NCBI RefSeq assembly: GCF_900302495.1
Contig: NZ_OMKW01000001.1
Coordinates: forward strand, 806,001-870,000
Reading direction: 5' to 3'
DNA length: 64,000 nt
Origin: Pontivivens insulae
GTDB lineage: Bacteria > Pseudomonadota > Alphaproteobacteria > Rhodobacterales > Rhodobacteraceae
Below the pieces are notes generated by a model that was not told the origin of the DNA, searched no databases, and saw only the letters and a list, made by a program, of their open reading frames with translations. Below are positions 8,195-17,344 of the stretch, in pieces. A program made the position numbers and the translations under genes. The stretch's first letter is position 1; each line of letters starts with the position of its first letter.

Positions 8195-9667
8195 ATGAGT
8201 TATGCCGAACTGATTGCGTTTGAAAAACAAACGCAGGCGCTGGGCCAGGTTTCGGGTCTCCTGGGGTGGGATCAGGAGGCAATCATGCCGCCTAAGGCTG
8301 GCGCACAACGGGCAGAGCAGATGGGTGCCATGGCTGCTGTCCTGCATGCCCGCCGCACCGACCCACGCATTGGGGACTGGTTGACGTCAATCGACGCGGC
8401 GGCGCTGAACCCCGCGGAAGCTGCGAACATCCGGCGTATCAGGCGTGACTGGTTGCGCAATGAGCGTATGCCAGCCGACCTTGCGGAGGAGCTGGCCAAG
8501 CTCACATCTGTCGGGCATGGGATCTGGGCACAGGCGCGCGCGGATGAAGACGTTGCTGCATTCCTGCCGACGCTGACCCGCATGGTTGCGCGGCAAAGGG
8601 AAGCGGCTGACGCGCAAAAACTCGATGATGAGACGCGCTATGATGCCTTGCTGGACGGTTACGAGCCGGGCATGCGTACCGGTCCCCTTACCGACATCCT
8701 TGGCGGATTGCGTGCTCCGCTTTCAGAGTTGCGCGCCCGCATTGCAGAGAGTGGTCATCAACCAAGGGCGCTGGAGGGTCAGTTCGATGCGGACGGCCAG
8801 ATGGCCGTGGCGCGAGAGCTGGCGACTGTCTTTGGCTACGATTGGCAGGCGGGCCGTATGGATCTTGTAACCCATCCATTCTGCTCGGGCACGCTGACGG
8901 ATGTGCGGATCACAACGCGCGTTGACCCGATCCGGCCCTTTGACTGTCTCTACAGTGTCGTTCACGAGGTCGGTCATGCGGTCTACGAACAAGGCCTCCC
9001 CCTGGAACATGCCCTAACCCCGGCGGGGGGGCATGTCTCGATGGGTGTGCACGAAAGCCAGAGCCGGATGCTCGAAAATCAAATGGGCCGCTCCCGTGCC
9101 TTCTGCACATTCTTGCATGGCAAGATGGTCGCGCAATTCGGCATCGACCTTGATGCCGAGCAATTCTATGCCGCGGTGAACAGGGTTGGCCCGGGCTTCA
9201 TCCGGACCGAGGCGGATGAGGTACACTACAATCTGCATGTTCTGATGCGCTTCGATCTTGAGCGCGCCCTCATCATGGGCGAACTGGAGGTTAGCGATCT
9301 TGAGGCCGCCTGGAACGAACGGTTTGAGGCCGATTTCGGGGTTGCAGTTCCCCAGCCCTCTAAAGGGGTGTTGCAAGATGTCCATTGGTCGGCGGGACTG
9401 TTCGGGTATTTCCCGACATATAGCCTTGGCAACATCTATGCGGCCGCGCTCTTTGCGCGCCTTCGGGCCGCGGTTCCGTCCATCGATTCCGATCTGGAAC
9501 GGGGTGAGACGACGGCCGCACTGGCGTGGTTGCGCGAGAATGTTCATCAGCATGGTTCGATCCTGACCGCACCGAACCTGATGGAGCGCGCGACCGGCGG
9601 TCCGGTCACCTCGGCACCTCTTGTCGAGTATCTGAACGCCAAATTCGGCGATCTTTACGGATTTTGA
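8195..9667 (+). CDS. M32 family metallocarboxypeptidase (carboxypeptidase Taq type)
   Basis: 490 residues from ATG 8195, with AAGGAG eight bases upstream; the longer frame from 8111 lacks a site. HEVGHAVYEQG carries the HExxH zinc motif, followed by the GVHESQSRMLENQMGRS block that supplies the third ligand (E of HESQSR) and is diagnostic of M32. The N-terminal LLGWDQEAIMPP segment is also typical. Cytoplasmic, removes C-terminal residues from peptides. Its placement inside a peptide ABC operon suggests that imported peptides are trimmed after uptake. Confidence 0.93.
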   Translation: MSYAELIAFEKQTQALGQVSGLLGWDQEAIMPPKAGAQRAEQMGAMAAVLHARRTDPRIGDWLTSIDAAALNPAEAANIRRIRRDWLRNERMPADLAEELAKLTSVGHGIWAQARADEDVAAFLPTLTRMVARQREAADAQKLDDETRYDALLDGYEPGMRTGPLTDILGGLRAPLSELRARIAESGHQPRALEGQFDADGQMAVARELATVFGYDWQAGRMDLVTHPFCSGTLTDVRITTRVDPIRPFDCLYSVVHEVGHAVYEQGLPLEHALTPAGGHVSMGVHESQSRMLENQMGRSRAFCTFLHGKMVAQFGIDLDAEQFYAAVNRVGPGFIRTEADEVHYNLHVLMRFDLERALIMGELEVSDLEAAWNERFEADFGVAVPQPSKGVLQDVHWSAGLFGYFPTYSLGNIYAAALFARLRAAVPSIDSDLERGETTAALAWLRENVHQHGSILTAPNLMERATGGPVTSAPLVEYLNAKFGDLYGF

Positions 9668-9676
9668 TATGCGGGC

Positions 9677-10642
9677 ATGCGCGCGCCCCGATCGGGTGAT
9701 CAAGTGTTGATCTATCTGGGCAGGCGGTTCGTGTCGCTTTGCCTTACCCTTGTCGTGGCCTCGATCCTGATTTTCGGGATCATCGAAGTCCTGCCTGGCG
9801 ACCCGGCGGCATTCATGTTGGGCATAAATGCGCAGCCGGAAGCGGTTGAGGCGTTACGAGATCAGCTTGGGCTCAACCAATCCCTCATCGCCCGCTATTT
9901 CGATTGGGTCGGCGGTTTGCTGATTGGGGATTTCGGGCAGAGCTACACCTACCGCGTGCCGGTTGCAGAGCTTATCGGCGATCGCATCTGGGTTAGCCTG
10001 CCGCTCGCGCTTTATGCCTTGGTGCTGTCTACCGCGATTGCTTTCCCGATTGGCATTCTTGCAGCGCTGCGGCGCGGAGGCGTGGCGGATTACGGTGTCA
10101 TGGGGCTTACGCAACTTGGCATCGCGATCCCCAATTTCTGGTTTGCAATGTTTCTTGTCCTGATATTCGCCATCCAATGGCGGATTTTTCCCGCTGGTGG
10201 CTTTGTGGGCTGGGAAGACCCCGTCGCGGGGCTGATGGGTCTTACCCTTCCGGCCATTGCGCTGGCACTGCCACAGGCCAGTATCCTGGCGCGGATCATG
10301 CGCTCTGCCCTGATCGAAACATTGGACGAAGACTACATCCGAACGGCGAGGGCAAAGGGTCAGAGCCGTCGGGGCGTGATCTGGCACCATGCATTGCGCA
10401 ACGCCATGATCCCGGTGCTTACGATCATCGGCCTTCAGTTCTCTTTCCTTTTGGCCGGGGCCATCATTATCGAGAACGTCTTTTATCTGCCGGGTTTGGG
10501 GCGTCTGCTGTTCCAGGCGATTACCCAACGCGATCTGATCGTGGTCGAGGGGGCCGTCATGCTCCTGGTCTTTTCCGTGGTTGTCGTGACATTCGCCGTC
10601 GATATGGCTTACGCGCTGGTCGATCCGAGGTTGCGACGATGA
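9677..10642 (+). CDS. ABC transporter permease (DppB/OppB type)
   Basis: 321 residues, six membrane helices. The FGIIEVLPGDPAAFMLG segment after helix 1 and the EAA loop DEDYIRTARAKGQSRRGVIWHHALRNAMIPV near residue 215-245 are standard for DppB-type permeases. ATG 9677 is used; GTG 9704 is an alternative start closer to the usual N-terminus. Overlaps the next gene by ATGA. Confidence 0.93.
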   Translation: MRAPRSGDQVLIYLGRRFVSLCLTLVVASILIFGIIEVLPGDPAAFMLGINAQPEAVEALRDQLGLNQSLIARYFDWVGGLLIGDFGQSYTYRVPVAELIGDRIWVSLPLALYALVLSTAIAFPIGILAALRRGGVADYGVMGLTQLGIAIPNFWFAMFLVLIFAIQWRIFPAGGFVGWEDPVAGLMGLTLPAIALALPQASILARIMRSALIETLDEDYIRTARAKGQSRRGVIWHHALRNAMIPVLTIIGLQFSFLLAGAIIIENVFYLPGLGRLLFQAITQRDLIVVEGAVMLLVFSVVVVTFAVDMAYALVDPRLRR

Positions 10643-11460
10643 GGTGGCCGGTTTCCCTGATTGTGGGCGCGGCCTTTTCGGTCGTCTTCGCCGCTCTTGC
10701 CCTGATCAGTTTTCTCTGGACCCCCTACGACGTCGACGTTTTGTCGATCCCTGATCGCATGCAAGCCCCGAGTGGCGCGCATTGGCTGGGAACGGATCAT
10801 CTGGGCCGCGATATCGCGTCAATGCTGATGGTTGGTGCGCGCACCTCTATCGCAGTCGCGATTGCTGCTGTGGGTATTGGGATGGGGGTCGGTGTCCCAC
10901 TGGGCCTTTGGGCAGCGGCCCGGCGGGGCGGCCTGTTGGACGAGGTCATCATGCGCGGCAACGACCTCATCTTTGCCTTTCCGTCGATCCTGATTGCGAT
11001 CCTCATCACTGCGCTGGCCGGTCCCAGTGTCTGGAACGCGATCCTTGCCATCGGCATTTTCAACATCCCTGTGTTCGCGCGCCTGAGCCGAGGCGCGGCG
11101 CTGAGCCTGTGGAGCCGTGAGTTCATCATGGCGGCCCGTGTCGCGGGCAAGGGTGCGGTGCATATCAGCGCGGAACATATCCTGCCAAACATCGCAAACC
11201 TGCTGATTGTGCAGGGAACCATACAGTTTTCCGTTGGCATTCTGGTCGAAGCGGCATTGTCCTATGTCGGACTTGGCGCTCAACCTCCACTGCCAAGCTG
11301 GGGTCGCATGCTTGCAGATGCCCAGACGCTCATTTCAATCGCACCGCATATGGCTCTGTTCCCCGGCCTTGCCATCGTGATCTGCGTGCTTGGGCTGAAC
11401 CTGATGGGCGACGGTCTGCGTGATTTGTTCGACCCTAAGCTAAAGCAGGGCCGGGTGTGA
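10639..11460 (+). CDS. ABC transporter permease (DppC/OppC type)
   Basis: 273 residues from ATG 10639, which overlaps the stop of the upstream permease (ATGA). The frame extends further upstream but only as antiphase sequence inside the previous gene. HWLGTDHLGRDIASMLMVGARTS is the typical DppC periplasmic-to-helix segment, and the EAA loop is REFIMAARVAGKGAVHISAEHILPN. Forms the heteromeric channel with the preceding permease. Confidence 0.93.
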   Translation: MRWPVSLIVGAAFSVVFAALALISFLWTPYDVDVLSIPDRMQAPSGAHWLGTDHLGRDIASMLMVGARTSIAVAIAAVGIGMGVGVPLGLWAAARRGGLLDEVIMRGNDLIFAFPSILIAILITALAGPSVWNAILAIGIFNIPVFARLSRGAALSLWSREFIMAARVAGKGAVHISAEHILPNIANLLIVQGTIQFSVGILVEAALSYVGLGAQPPLPSWGRMLADAQTLISIAPHMALFPGLAIVICVLGLNLMGDGLRDLFDPKLKQGRV

Positions 11461-13028
11461 TGTCGTTGTTGGACGTGAGAAACCTGTCGCTGCGCGTCGG
11501 CGCCAACACTCTCCTGAAGGACGTCAGCTTCAGGGTCTCTAGGGGTGAGATCTTCGGCCTGGTGGGCGAAAGTGGTTCAGGCAAGTCACTAACAGCACTG
11601 TCGATCATGCAGCTTTTGCCGGATGGGATGCATCAAAGCGGAACGATCGCACTAGACGGAGAGATGCTGAGCGATCTTTCGGAACGGGAAATGTGCAAAC
11701 GGCGTGGGCGCGACGTGGCCATGGTGTTTCAGGAACCGATGACGGCCCTCAATCCACTGCACACGATTGGCCAGCAGGTCGCAGAATCGATTGAGCTGCA
11801 CAGCCGCGTTGGGCGGCGTGAGGCGCTGGGGAAAGCGGCCGACGTGTTGGAACGTGTCGGCCTCGGGCATATTCCTCTGACCCGCTATCCACATGAATTG
11901 TCAGGTGGCCAGCGCCAGCGCGTTGTGATCGCGCTGGCCATCGCCCTCCGTCCGAAGGTGCTTATTGCGGATGAGCCGACGACGGCACTCGACGTGACAA
12001 CGCAGGCCGGGATACTGGACCTGCTGAGCAAACTCGTCCGCGAAGACGGCATGGCGATGATCCTGATCACCCATGATCTTGCAGTGGTCCACGATATGGC
12101 CGACCGCGTGGCGATCATGGAGAAGGGGCGCGTTGCTGAAACCGGCGTCACATCGCAAGTTCTGAAGGCGCCCGGACAGGACTACACCCGCGCACTGATC
12201 GCAGCGTCCAGCCATGCGCCACTCAGGCCGCCGCGTGACGGGACTCAGGTGGTGATGCAGGCGCGCGACGTCGTGCGGGACTATGCGCTTCCCCGCCGTA
12301 ACCCCTTTTCCGTGCGCCCGACCTTTCGAGCCGTAGATCACGTCAAGTTTGAACTCCGAAAGGGCGAGAATCTGGGTCTCGTCGGCGAAAGTGGTTCAGG
12401 AAAGTCAACGCTGACCCGTGCGCTGTTGGGGTTGGAGCCGGTGCAGGGCGGTTCGATCGAGCTTGGCGGGAAGTTGATGGATATGGACGCCGCGCGTGAC
12501 CTTCGCCGGCGGATCGGGATCGTATTCCAGGACCCGTTTGGAAGCTTCAACCCACGACATACCGTCGCGCGGTTGGTGGCAGAACCATTTCATCTGCTTG
12601 ACCGCCGACCATCCAAGGCAGAGCAGCGCGCCGCGGTGGGTGAGATGTTGGAAAGCGTGGGACTGAACGCGACCGACATGGATCGCCACATCCATGCATT
12701 TTCAGGTGGCCAGCGGCAGCGGATCGCCATTGCGCGCGCATTGATCATCCGGCCAGAGATTGTCGTGCTGGATGAAGCTGTCAGCGCATTGGATGTACAG
12801 GTGCGCGCTCAAATCCTCGACCTGTTGGCTGAGCTTTCAGATCGGTTTGATGTGTCCTACCTCTTCGTCAGCCACGACCTGAGCGTTGTCAGAGCTATTA
12901 CGGATCGCGTGCTGGTCATGAAAGATGGAGCTATTGTTGAGCAGGGAGATACTGCCCAAGTCTTTGCGAAACCGTCCCATGCCTATACGCGACAGCTTAT
13001 CGATGCAGTGCCGAAGCTGCCAATTTGA
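11460..13028 (+). CDS. Fused peptide ABC ATPase (DppD-DppF in one chain)
   Basis: 522 residues holding two complete nucleotide-binding domains. Domain 1 (about 1-250) has Walker A GESGSGKS, signature LSGGQRQR and Walker B VLIADEP. Domain 2 (about 265-522) has GESGSGKS again, signature FSGGQRQR and Walker B IVVLDEA. Both domains carry the oligopeptide-transporter C-terminal tail (GDTAQVFAKPSHAYTRQL in the second). The ATG overlaps the previous stop. It energises the preceding two permeases. Single-gene fusions of the two ATPases are well known (YejF/GsiA style) but less common than separate genes. Confidence 0.93.
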   Translation: MSLLDVRNLSLRVGANTLLKDVSFRVSRGEIFGLVGESGSGKSLTALSIMQLLPDGMHQSGTIALDGEMLSDLSEREMCKRRGRDVAMVFQEPMTALNPLHTIGQQVAESIELHSRVGRREALGKAADVLERVGLGHIPLTRYPHELSGGQRQRVVIALAIALRPKVLIADEPTTALDVTTQAGILDLLSKLVREDGMAMILITHDLAVVHDMADRVAIMEKGRVAETGVTSQVLKAPGQDYTRALIAASSHAPLRPPRDGTQVVMQARDVVRDYALPRRNPFSVRPTFRAVDHVKFELRKGENLGLVGESGSGKSTLTRALLGLEPVQGGSIELGGKLMDMDAARDLRRRIGIVFQDPFGSFNPRHTVARLVAEPFHLLDRRPSKAEQRAAVGEMLESVGLNATDMDRHIHAFSGGQRQRIAIARALIIRPEIVVLDEAVSALDVQVRAQILDLLAELSDRFDVSYLFVSHDLSVVRAITDRVLVMKDGAIVEQGDTAQVFAKPSHAYTRQLIDAVPKLPI

Positions 13029-13041
13029 GTGCGAATAGGGT

Positions 13042-13815
13042 CTAGTCGATCAGGATAGAAGACAGGTCGCGCGCCGCAGCCTTGAGCCTGTCGAGATTCA
13101 ACAGGGCGTCATCAAGGGAAAGTCGCTGGACAGGCGCATGAAAGCTGAGCGTAGAGACAAGACGCCCATCGGCATCATCAATCGCCACTCCAACGGCAAT
13201 CATGCCTTCCATGAACTCTTCATTGTCGACGGAGTAGCCTTGTGTCCGTATGGCCTTCATCTCACTCATGATGGCATCAGGGTCGATCAATGTCGCCTCT
13301 GTCCGTTTTTCCATCGGTGTCGTGCGCAAGTAGCTGCTGAGATGGTGTTCGCTCAGCGTGCTCAGATACATCTTGCCCGACGCCGTGCAGTGAAGTGGAA
13401 CACGCGTACCGACTGGAAGCTGGATGCGCAGGGGCCATGTCGTCTCAACCCGGTCGAGGTAGAGCATACAATCCCGGTCAGGAAGGGCGATGTTGCAGGT
13501 CTCGCCGATTTCTTCGGCCAACCGGTTCAGCACGGCCATGCGTGCCGTTCTGATCCGCAGGCTCGAAAGGATACCGGCGGAGAGAGAGCGTAACCTGCGC
13601 CCGGGGGAATAGGCTCGTCCGTCAATGTCTCGCTGGATGAAACCCTCAGATTCGAGGGTGGTGAACAGACGGTGGATCGTTGGCTTGGGCAGACCCAACT
13701 CTCTGTTCACCTCGGTCGGGGTCACCGGAACCCCGGCCGAGGCCATTTCTTCAAGAACCATCAGAAGGCGCAAATTGGTGGGTATGTTGCCCTTGTCCTC
13801 TGCGCCATCTGCCAT
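13042..13815 (-). CDS. IclR family transcriptional regulator (probable IseR)
   Basis: 257 residues. N-terminal winged helix (about 10-75; VNRELGLPKPTIHRLFTTLESEGF is the recognition region), then an IclR effector-binding domain with LRIQLPVGTRVPLHCTASGKMYLS and the RTQGYSVDNEEFMEGMIAVGVAI block. It is the last gene of the leftward TRAP transporter group, 12 bp after the large permease. In described isethionate gene clusters the regulator is of IclR type, so I infer that it controls the divergent TRAP and dehydrogenase/xsc units with isethionate or a related sulfonate as effector. The family call is firm; the effector is inferred. Confidence 0.88.
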   Translation of the reverse strand: MADGAEDKGNIPTNLRLLMVLEEMASAGVPVTPTEVNRELGLPKPTIHRLFTTLESEGFIQRDIDGRAYSPGRRLRSLSAGILSSLRIRTARMAVLNRLAEEIGETCNIALPDRDCMLYLDRVETTWPLRIQLPVGTRVPLHCTASGKMYLSTLSEHHLSSYLRTTPMEKRTEATLIDPDAIMSEMKAIRTQGYSVDNEEFMEGMIAVGVAIDDADGRLVSTLSFHAPVQRLSLDDALLNLDRLKAAARDLSSILID

Positions 13816-13827
13816 TTTCCGGTTTCC

Positions 13828-15186
13828 TTAAATTTGCGGAACCAGCATCAAGGCCAGTTGCGGCGTCAACGCCACGATGAACCAGATGCTGATCAATGCG
13901 ATCAGATAAGGAACTGTGTATTTCAGAAGCCGGAAATAGGGAACACCTGTCACACCAGAGGCCACATAGAGGTTCAGACCATATGGTGGCGTGATGAAAC
14001 CAATCGACGCGCCGACCAGGAAGATCACCGAGAAGTGGACCGGATCAATACCAACGCTGGCTGCAATTGGCGCCAGGATTGGGGCCAGAATGATCGTCAC
14101 GGGGAGCGACTCTAGGATCATGCCAGAGAAGAACACGATCACCATGGATGTGAACAGAACCGCGTAATAGCCGCCCATGCCGGTCACGAAGTTGCCAATG
14201 GTTTCCTGTGCACCCAGCAGCGAGAGGTTTTGCTGCATCACGACCGAAATCCCGATCAGCGGTGCGAGGATGCCTGTGATCTGGGCAGACCGCACAACGA
14301 TGGACGGGATCTGTGGGATCGTGAAGCCCTCAACGACCAGCATGTCGGCAAAGCCTTTCTGCTCGATCGGGGTGTTTGAGTCGTTCTTCATGATCTTGTT
14401 CAGCGGATAGCAGATCACCCCGACGATCAGGCAGAAACCAACCGTCACGGCCGCTGCTTCGGTTGGAGAGAACTTGCCGGTGTAGATGCCCCAAAGCACC
14501 AGCCCGATGGCAAAGAAGCCCAACCATGCGCCGAATCCGGTCTTCAGGATGCGGTTCAGGTTCAGCGGGATCAGGTGGCCCCAGCCGTTCATGCGGCAGA
14601 TCAGCCAGCATGCGAACTGCATGGCAAAGACCATCAGTGCGCCGGGAAGAATGCCTGCGATGAACAGTTCGGAGATCGAGAGGTTCATCAGGTAGCCATA
14701 GACAATGAAGATGATCGAGGGCGGGATAATGATCCCGACCGTGCCACCCGCGGCTGCCGTCGCGGCAGAGAACCGCTCATCATAGCCGCCATTGACCATC
14801 TCAGGGTGCAGCATCGAGCCGATGGTTGCCGTTGTCGCGGAGTTGGAGCCGGAGATCGCCGCGAACAGGCCGCAAGCGCCGATCGCAGCCATGGCGAGAC
14901 CGCCTCTTAGCCATCCCAAACAGGCATAAGCGAAATCTGATAACCGTTTCGCGATACCCGATTGGTTGATCAGATCCCCCGTCAGGATGAAGAGCGGCAT
15001 GGCCAACAGTGCAAAGCCCTTGGAGAACACATTACCAAGCTCTGCACCGATATTGTCGAGCGGCGTGCCAAGCACAAATGTTGTACCGACCACCCAATAG
15101 GCGATGATGAGGAAGACCGGCACGCCCAGCATGAACAGGAAGGTCACGCCGACAGAGATAAGTGTGATTATGGTTCCGTCAGACAT
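13828..15186 (-). CDS. TRAP transporter large permease (DctM type, probable isethionate uptake)
   Basis: 452 residues with about 12 hydrophobic helices. LAMPLFILTGDLINQSGIAKRLSDFA, AAISGSNSATTATIGSMLHPEMV and the terminal GASIGFITPPYGLNLYVASG are the conserved DctM segments. The ATG overlaps the stop of the small permease by one base. Carries out sodium-driven solute import with the DctQ and DctP proteins of the same operon. The isethionate substrate is inferred from the divergent dehydrogenase/xsc genes. Confidence 0.93.
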   Translation of the reverse strand: MSDGTIITLISVGVTFLFMLGVPVFLIIAYWVVGTTFVLGTPLDNIGAELGNVFSKGFALLAMPLFILTGDLINQSGIAKRLSDFAYACLGWLRGGLAMAAIGACGLFAAISGSNSATTATIGSMLHPEMVNGGYDERFSAATAAAGGTVGIIIPPSIIFIVYGYLMNLSISELFIAGILPGALMVFAMQFACWLICRMNGWGHLIPLNLNRILKTGFGAWLGFFAIGLVLWGIYTGKFSPTEAAAVTVGFCLIVGVICYPLNKIMKNDSNTPIEQKGFADMLVVEGFTIPQIPSIVVRSAQITGILAPLIGISVVMQQNLSLLGAQETIGNFVTGMGGYYAVLFTSMVIVFFSGMILESLPVTIILAPILAPIAASVGIDPVHFSVIFLVGASIGFITPPYGLNLYVASGVTGVPYFRLLKYTVPYLIALISIWFIVALTPQLALMLVPQI

Positions 15187-15854
15187 CAGACATCCCCCCC
15201 GATAACAGCTTGTTTGATCAGCGGCTCGCCGCTGCGATAGTTGCGATAGTCATCGCGCCAGTTCTGAAAGACCCGTCCTGCCATCAGGATAAAGGCAATC
15301 GGAACCGCGATCAGATACCACCACTTCAGCACGTTGTCGGTGCCTTCGAGAATTTGGAAATTGCTTGCGGATTGTGCGGCAACACGGCTCGCTGTCACCA
15401 CAACGATGACGCAGAAGCCAAGCCAGAGGACAGCATCCATGCTGAGGCACAGGAACTGCATCTTGCGGTTCATGTTCGTGCGGAACTCGCTAAAGGCCAG
15501 ATGCGTACGCAGCCGGATGTTGTAGGAGCACCCGAACCACGCCATGACCAGAAACAGGACGGGTGGGAATGTCGTTGACCACGGAGCCTGCACCGACAGA
15601 ACGAACCGCCGAAAGACCTCCACGAAAATGATGATCGCGATCAAAAGGTACGAATACACCATGATCGAACGTTCCAGATGCCGATCAATCCAAGGAACGG
15701 CGGTGTAAAGCACCATGACGAGGAGGCCGCCCAAGACGGTCGCGATCGTCCCGGTGATCCAGGCTCCTTCAGTTTTCAGCGCTGTGGTCAGTGTCCACGA
15801 ATCTCCGCTGAACATCGCTGTCACGACGTTGAGCGCGTCTGCCAACAGGGACAT
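15186..15854 (-). CDS. TRAP transporter small permease (DctQ type)
   Basis: 222 residues, four predicted helices, longer than the usual 160-180 because of an extended N-terminal segment. The PWSTTFPPVLFLVMAWFGCSYNIRLRTHLAFSEF stretch matches the DctQ core (W, G and the R..HL pattern). Pairs with the large permease encoded next, whose start codon overlaps this stop. Confidence 0.88.
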   Translation of the reverse strand: MSLLADALNVVTAMFSGDSWTLTTALKTEGAWITGTIATVLGGLLVMVLYTAVPWIDRHLERSIMVYSYLLIAIIIFVEVFRRFVLSVQAPWSTTFPPVLFLVMAWFGCSYNIRLRTHLAFSEFRTNMNRKMQFLCLSMDAVLWLGFCVIVVVTASRVAAQSASNFQILEGTDNVLKWWYLIAVPIAFILMAGRVFQNWRDDYRNYRSGEPLIKQAVIGGDV

Positions 15855-15923
15855 TGGCTCCTCCCGGTGATTATAGAAGTGGCCCGACTAAAGCGGGCCT
15901 TGCGTTTCAGTTTCTACTGATGC

Positions 15924-15948
15924 GTCAGCCCTCGCAAGGAGGGCTGAC
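15924..15948 (-). other. Hairpin between TRAP binding-protein and permease genes
   Basis: Perfect 10-bp stem GTCAGCCCTC/GAGGGCTGAC around a 5-nt loop, in the 126-bp gap between the DctP and DctQ genes. No T-tract follows on the minus strand. This suggests an mRNA 3'-end stabiliser or partial terminator that lets the binding protein be made in excess over the permeases. Confidence 0.65.
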
Positions 15949-15980
15949 ACGTCTTCAGGGAAATTGTCGGTCGAAACCGA

Positions 15981-17213
15981 TTAGCTGCGCCACCAGCGGC
16001 GGGGCTCAACGTTCTCGGGCAGCATGTCTGCCGGAACCTCACGCGCGATGTCGTAGATTTCCTGATAGGTGTCGATGCCGCCGGCCCAACCGTTGAGACG
16101 CTCACGCCACTGCTCCCAGAGCTGCGGCTGGAACTCGGGCGAACACATTTCCTCGGCCTTGCGGATCTCGTCGTCCGACAGGAACGCACAACGCACGTCG
16201 TTCTCTGCGAAGATCGTACCCGGAAGCTGCGGATCGGAGAAGCCGACTGTTTTGACGAGTGCTGCTTCGTTTGCCGCCTGAACGTGGGTCTGCGCCCAGT
16301 AGGAGGATTCCAGAACCGCGTCCTGCAGGTCGCCGCCGAGGCTGTCGAAGACAGAGGCGGACATGGACGTGTGCTCGGTGCCGCAGAAGAACTTGAGGTC
16401 CACACACTGGGACACCACTGGCGACATACCAGCATATGCCACAGCGGAGGCCCAAGTCTCTGCGCCGTCGATCAGACCCTGACGCAGACCGTCGAGGGTC
16501 TCTTCCCACGCGACCGGAACAGGGTTCAGGTTCAGTGCTTCCATTGCGATCCGGCCCAACTGGGTGCCGGTGACACGGTTCTTGGTGCCAAACAGCTCTT
16601 CGATCGAGGTGACCGTTGGCTTGTCCGCGAAGCTCTGGCCCAGCTGAATGCCGCGCAATTCTGCATGCGAGAAGAGGAACTTCAGGCCGTGACGCTGCTC
16701 CAGCGGATCGCGCAGAATACGCTGGGACTCAGGCGAGTAGAGGAAGTGGTACTGCGACGCACGACCCGGGAACATGTACGCATAGTCCAGAACGTTCAGG
16801 TAGGGCGCGCCACCTGCGGAATTCTGCGTGGATGCAGCATAGATGTCGACGATGCCCTGCTGCGTCTTCTCAACGCAGGATGTCTGGCCGCAGATCTGGT
16901 TGTCGCCGATGAATTCGATGCGAATCTCGCCGTCCGTACGTGCTTCGATGTCACGTGCGAATTCCAGTGCGCCTGCGCGCTCGATCAACAGGTTGCGTGC
17001 GTTGAAACCTGCGGCGCCAAACTTCAGCGTGAAGCGTGCTTCACGGCCGAAACGGCGGTCATAGGTTGATTCTGCCGCTTTCGCGAGTTCCGCGATGCTC
17101 ATCGCACCACCGAACGTGCCGGCAGCCATGAGTGTTGAACTCATGCCATATTGTCCGGCAAGCTTGAACAAATCGCGTCGATTGATGCGACTCAACTTTT
17201 GGCTGACTTTCAT
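15981..17213 (-). CDS. TRAP transporter substrate-binding protein (DctP type, probable isethionate binding)
   Basis: 410 residues from ATG 17213, chosen over ATG 17219 because GGGAGGA lies at correct distance from it. The N-terminus has a twin-arginine signal: NRRDLFKLA with RR at 12-13, then a hydrophobic stretch, so export is probably by the Tat route. The core shows DctP features such as FVLKFG-like FTLKFGAAGFNARNL and the late PVAWEETLDGLRQGLIDGAETW. Longer than the usual 330 residues. The gene is first in the operon and its codon use looks highly biased, in line with high expression. Confidence 0.9.
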   Translation of the reverse strand: MKVSQKLSRINRRDLFKLAGQYGMSSTLMAAGTFGGAMSIAELAKAAESTYDRRFGREARFTLKFGAAGFNARNLLIERAGALEFARDIEARTDGEIRIEFIGDNQICGQTSCVEKTQQGIVDIYAASTQNSAGGAPYLNVLDYAYMFPGRASQYHFLYSPESQRILRDPLEQRHGLKFLFSHAELRGIQLGQSFADKPTVTSIEELFGTKNRVTGTQLGRIAMEALNLNPVPVAWEETLDGLRQGLIDGAETWASAVAYAGMSPVVSQCVDLKFFCGTEHTSMSASVFDSLGGDLQDAVLESSYWAQTHVQAANEAALVKTVGFSDPQLPGTIFAENDVRCAFLSDDEIRKAEEMCSPEFQPQLWEQWRERLNGWAGGIDTYQEIYDIAREVPADMLPENVEPRRWWRS

Positions 17214-17229
17214 GGTCATTCCTCCCTTT

Positions 17230-17310
17230 AAACACGATCATTTTTCAATAATGATACTTGTGGTCTCAATTTGAAGCATGTATCAAAACATGACGCAAGG
17301 AAAACTTGCC
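17230..17310. promoter_or_regulatory. Candidate operator in the divergent TRAP / dehydrogenase promoter region
   Basis: The 131-bp gap contains the inverted repeat TCATT-N7-AATGA (17238-17254) and a wider pair TGATAC (17252-17257) / GTATCA (17280-17285). AT content is much higher than in the flanking genes. An IclR-type regulator encoded at the end of the TRAP operon could bind here. No consensus was available to test, so this is a candidate only. Confidence 0.35.
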
Positions 17311-17344
17311 AAAGAAAATTAAAACACCATGGGGAGTGAAGGTT

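Noticed and set aside
6800-8347. A 515-codon frame antisense to the peptide-binding protein
   Set aside because: No ribosome-binding site, no recognisable domain, and fully opposite a well-supported gene.
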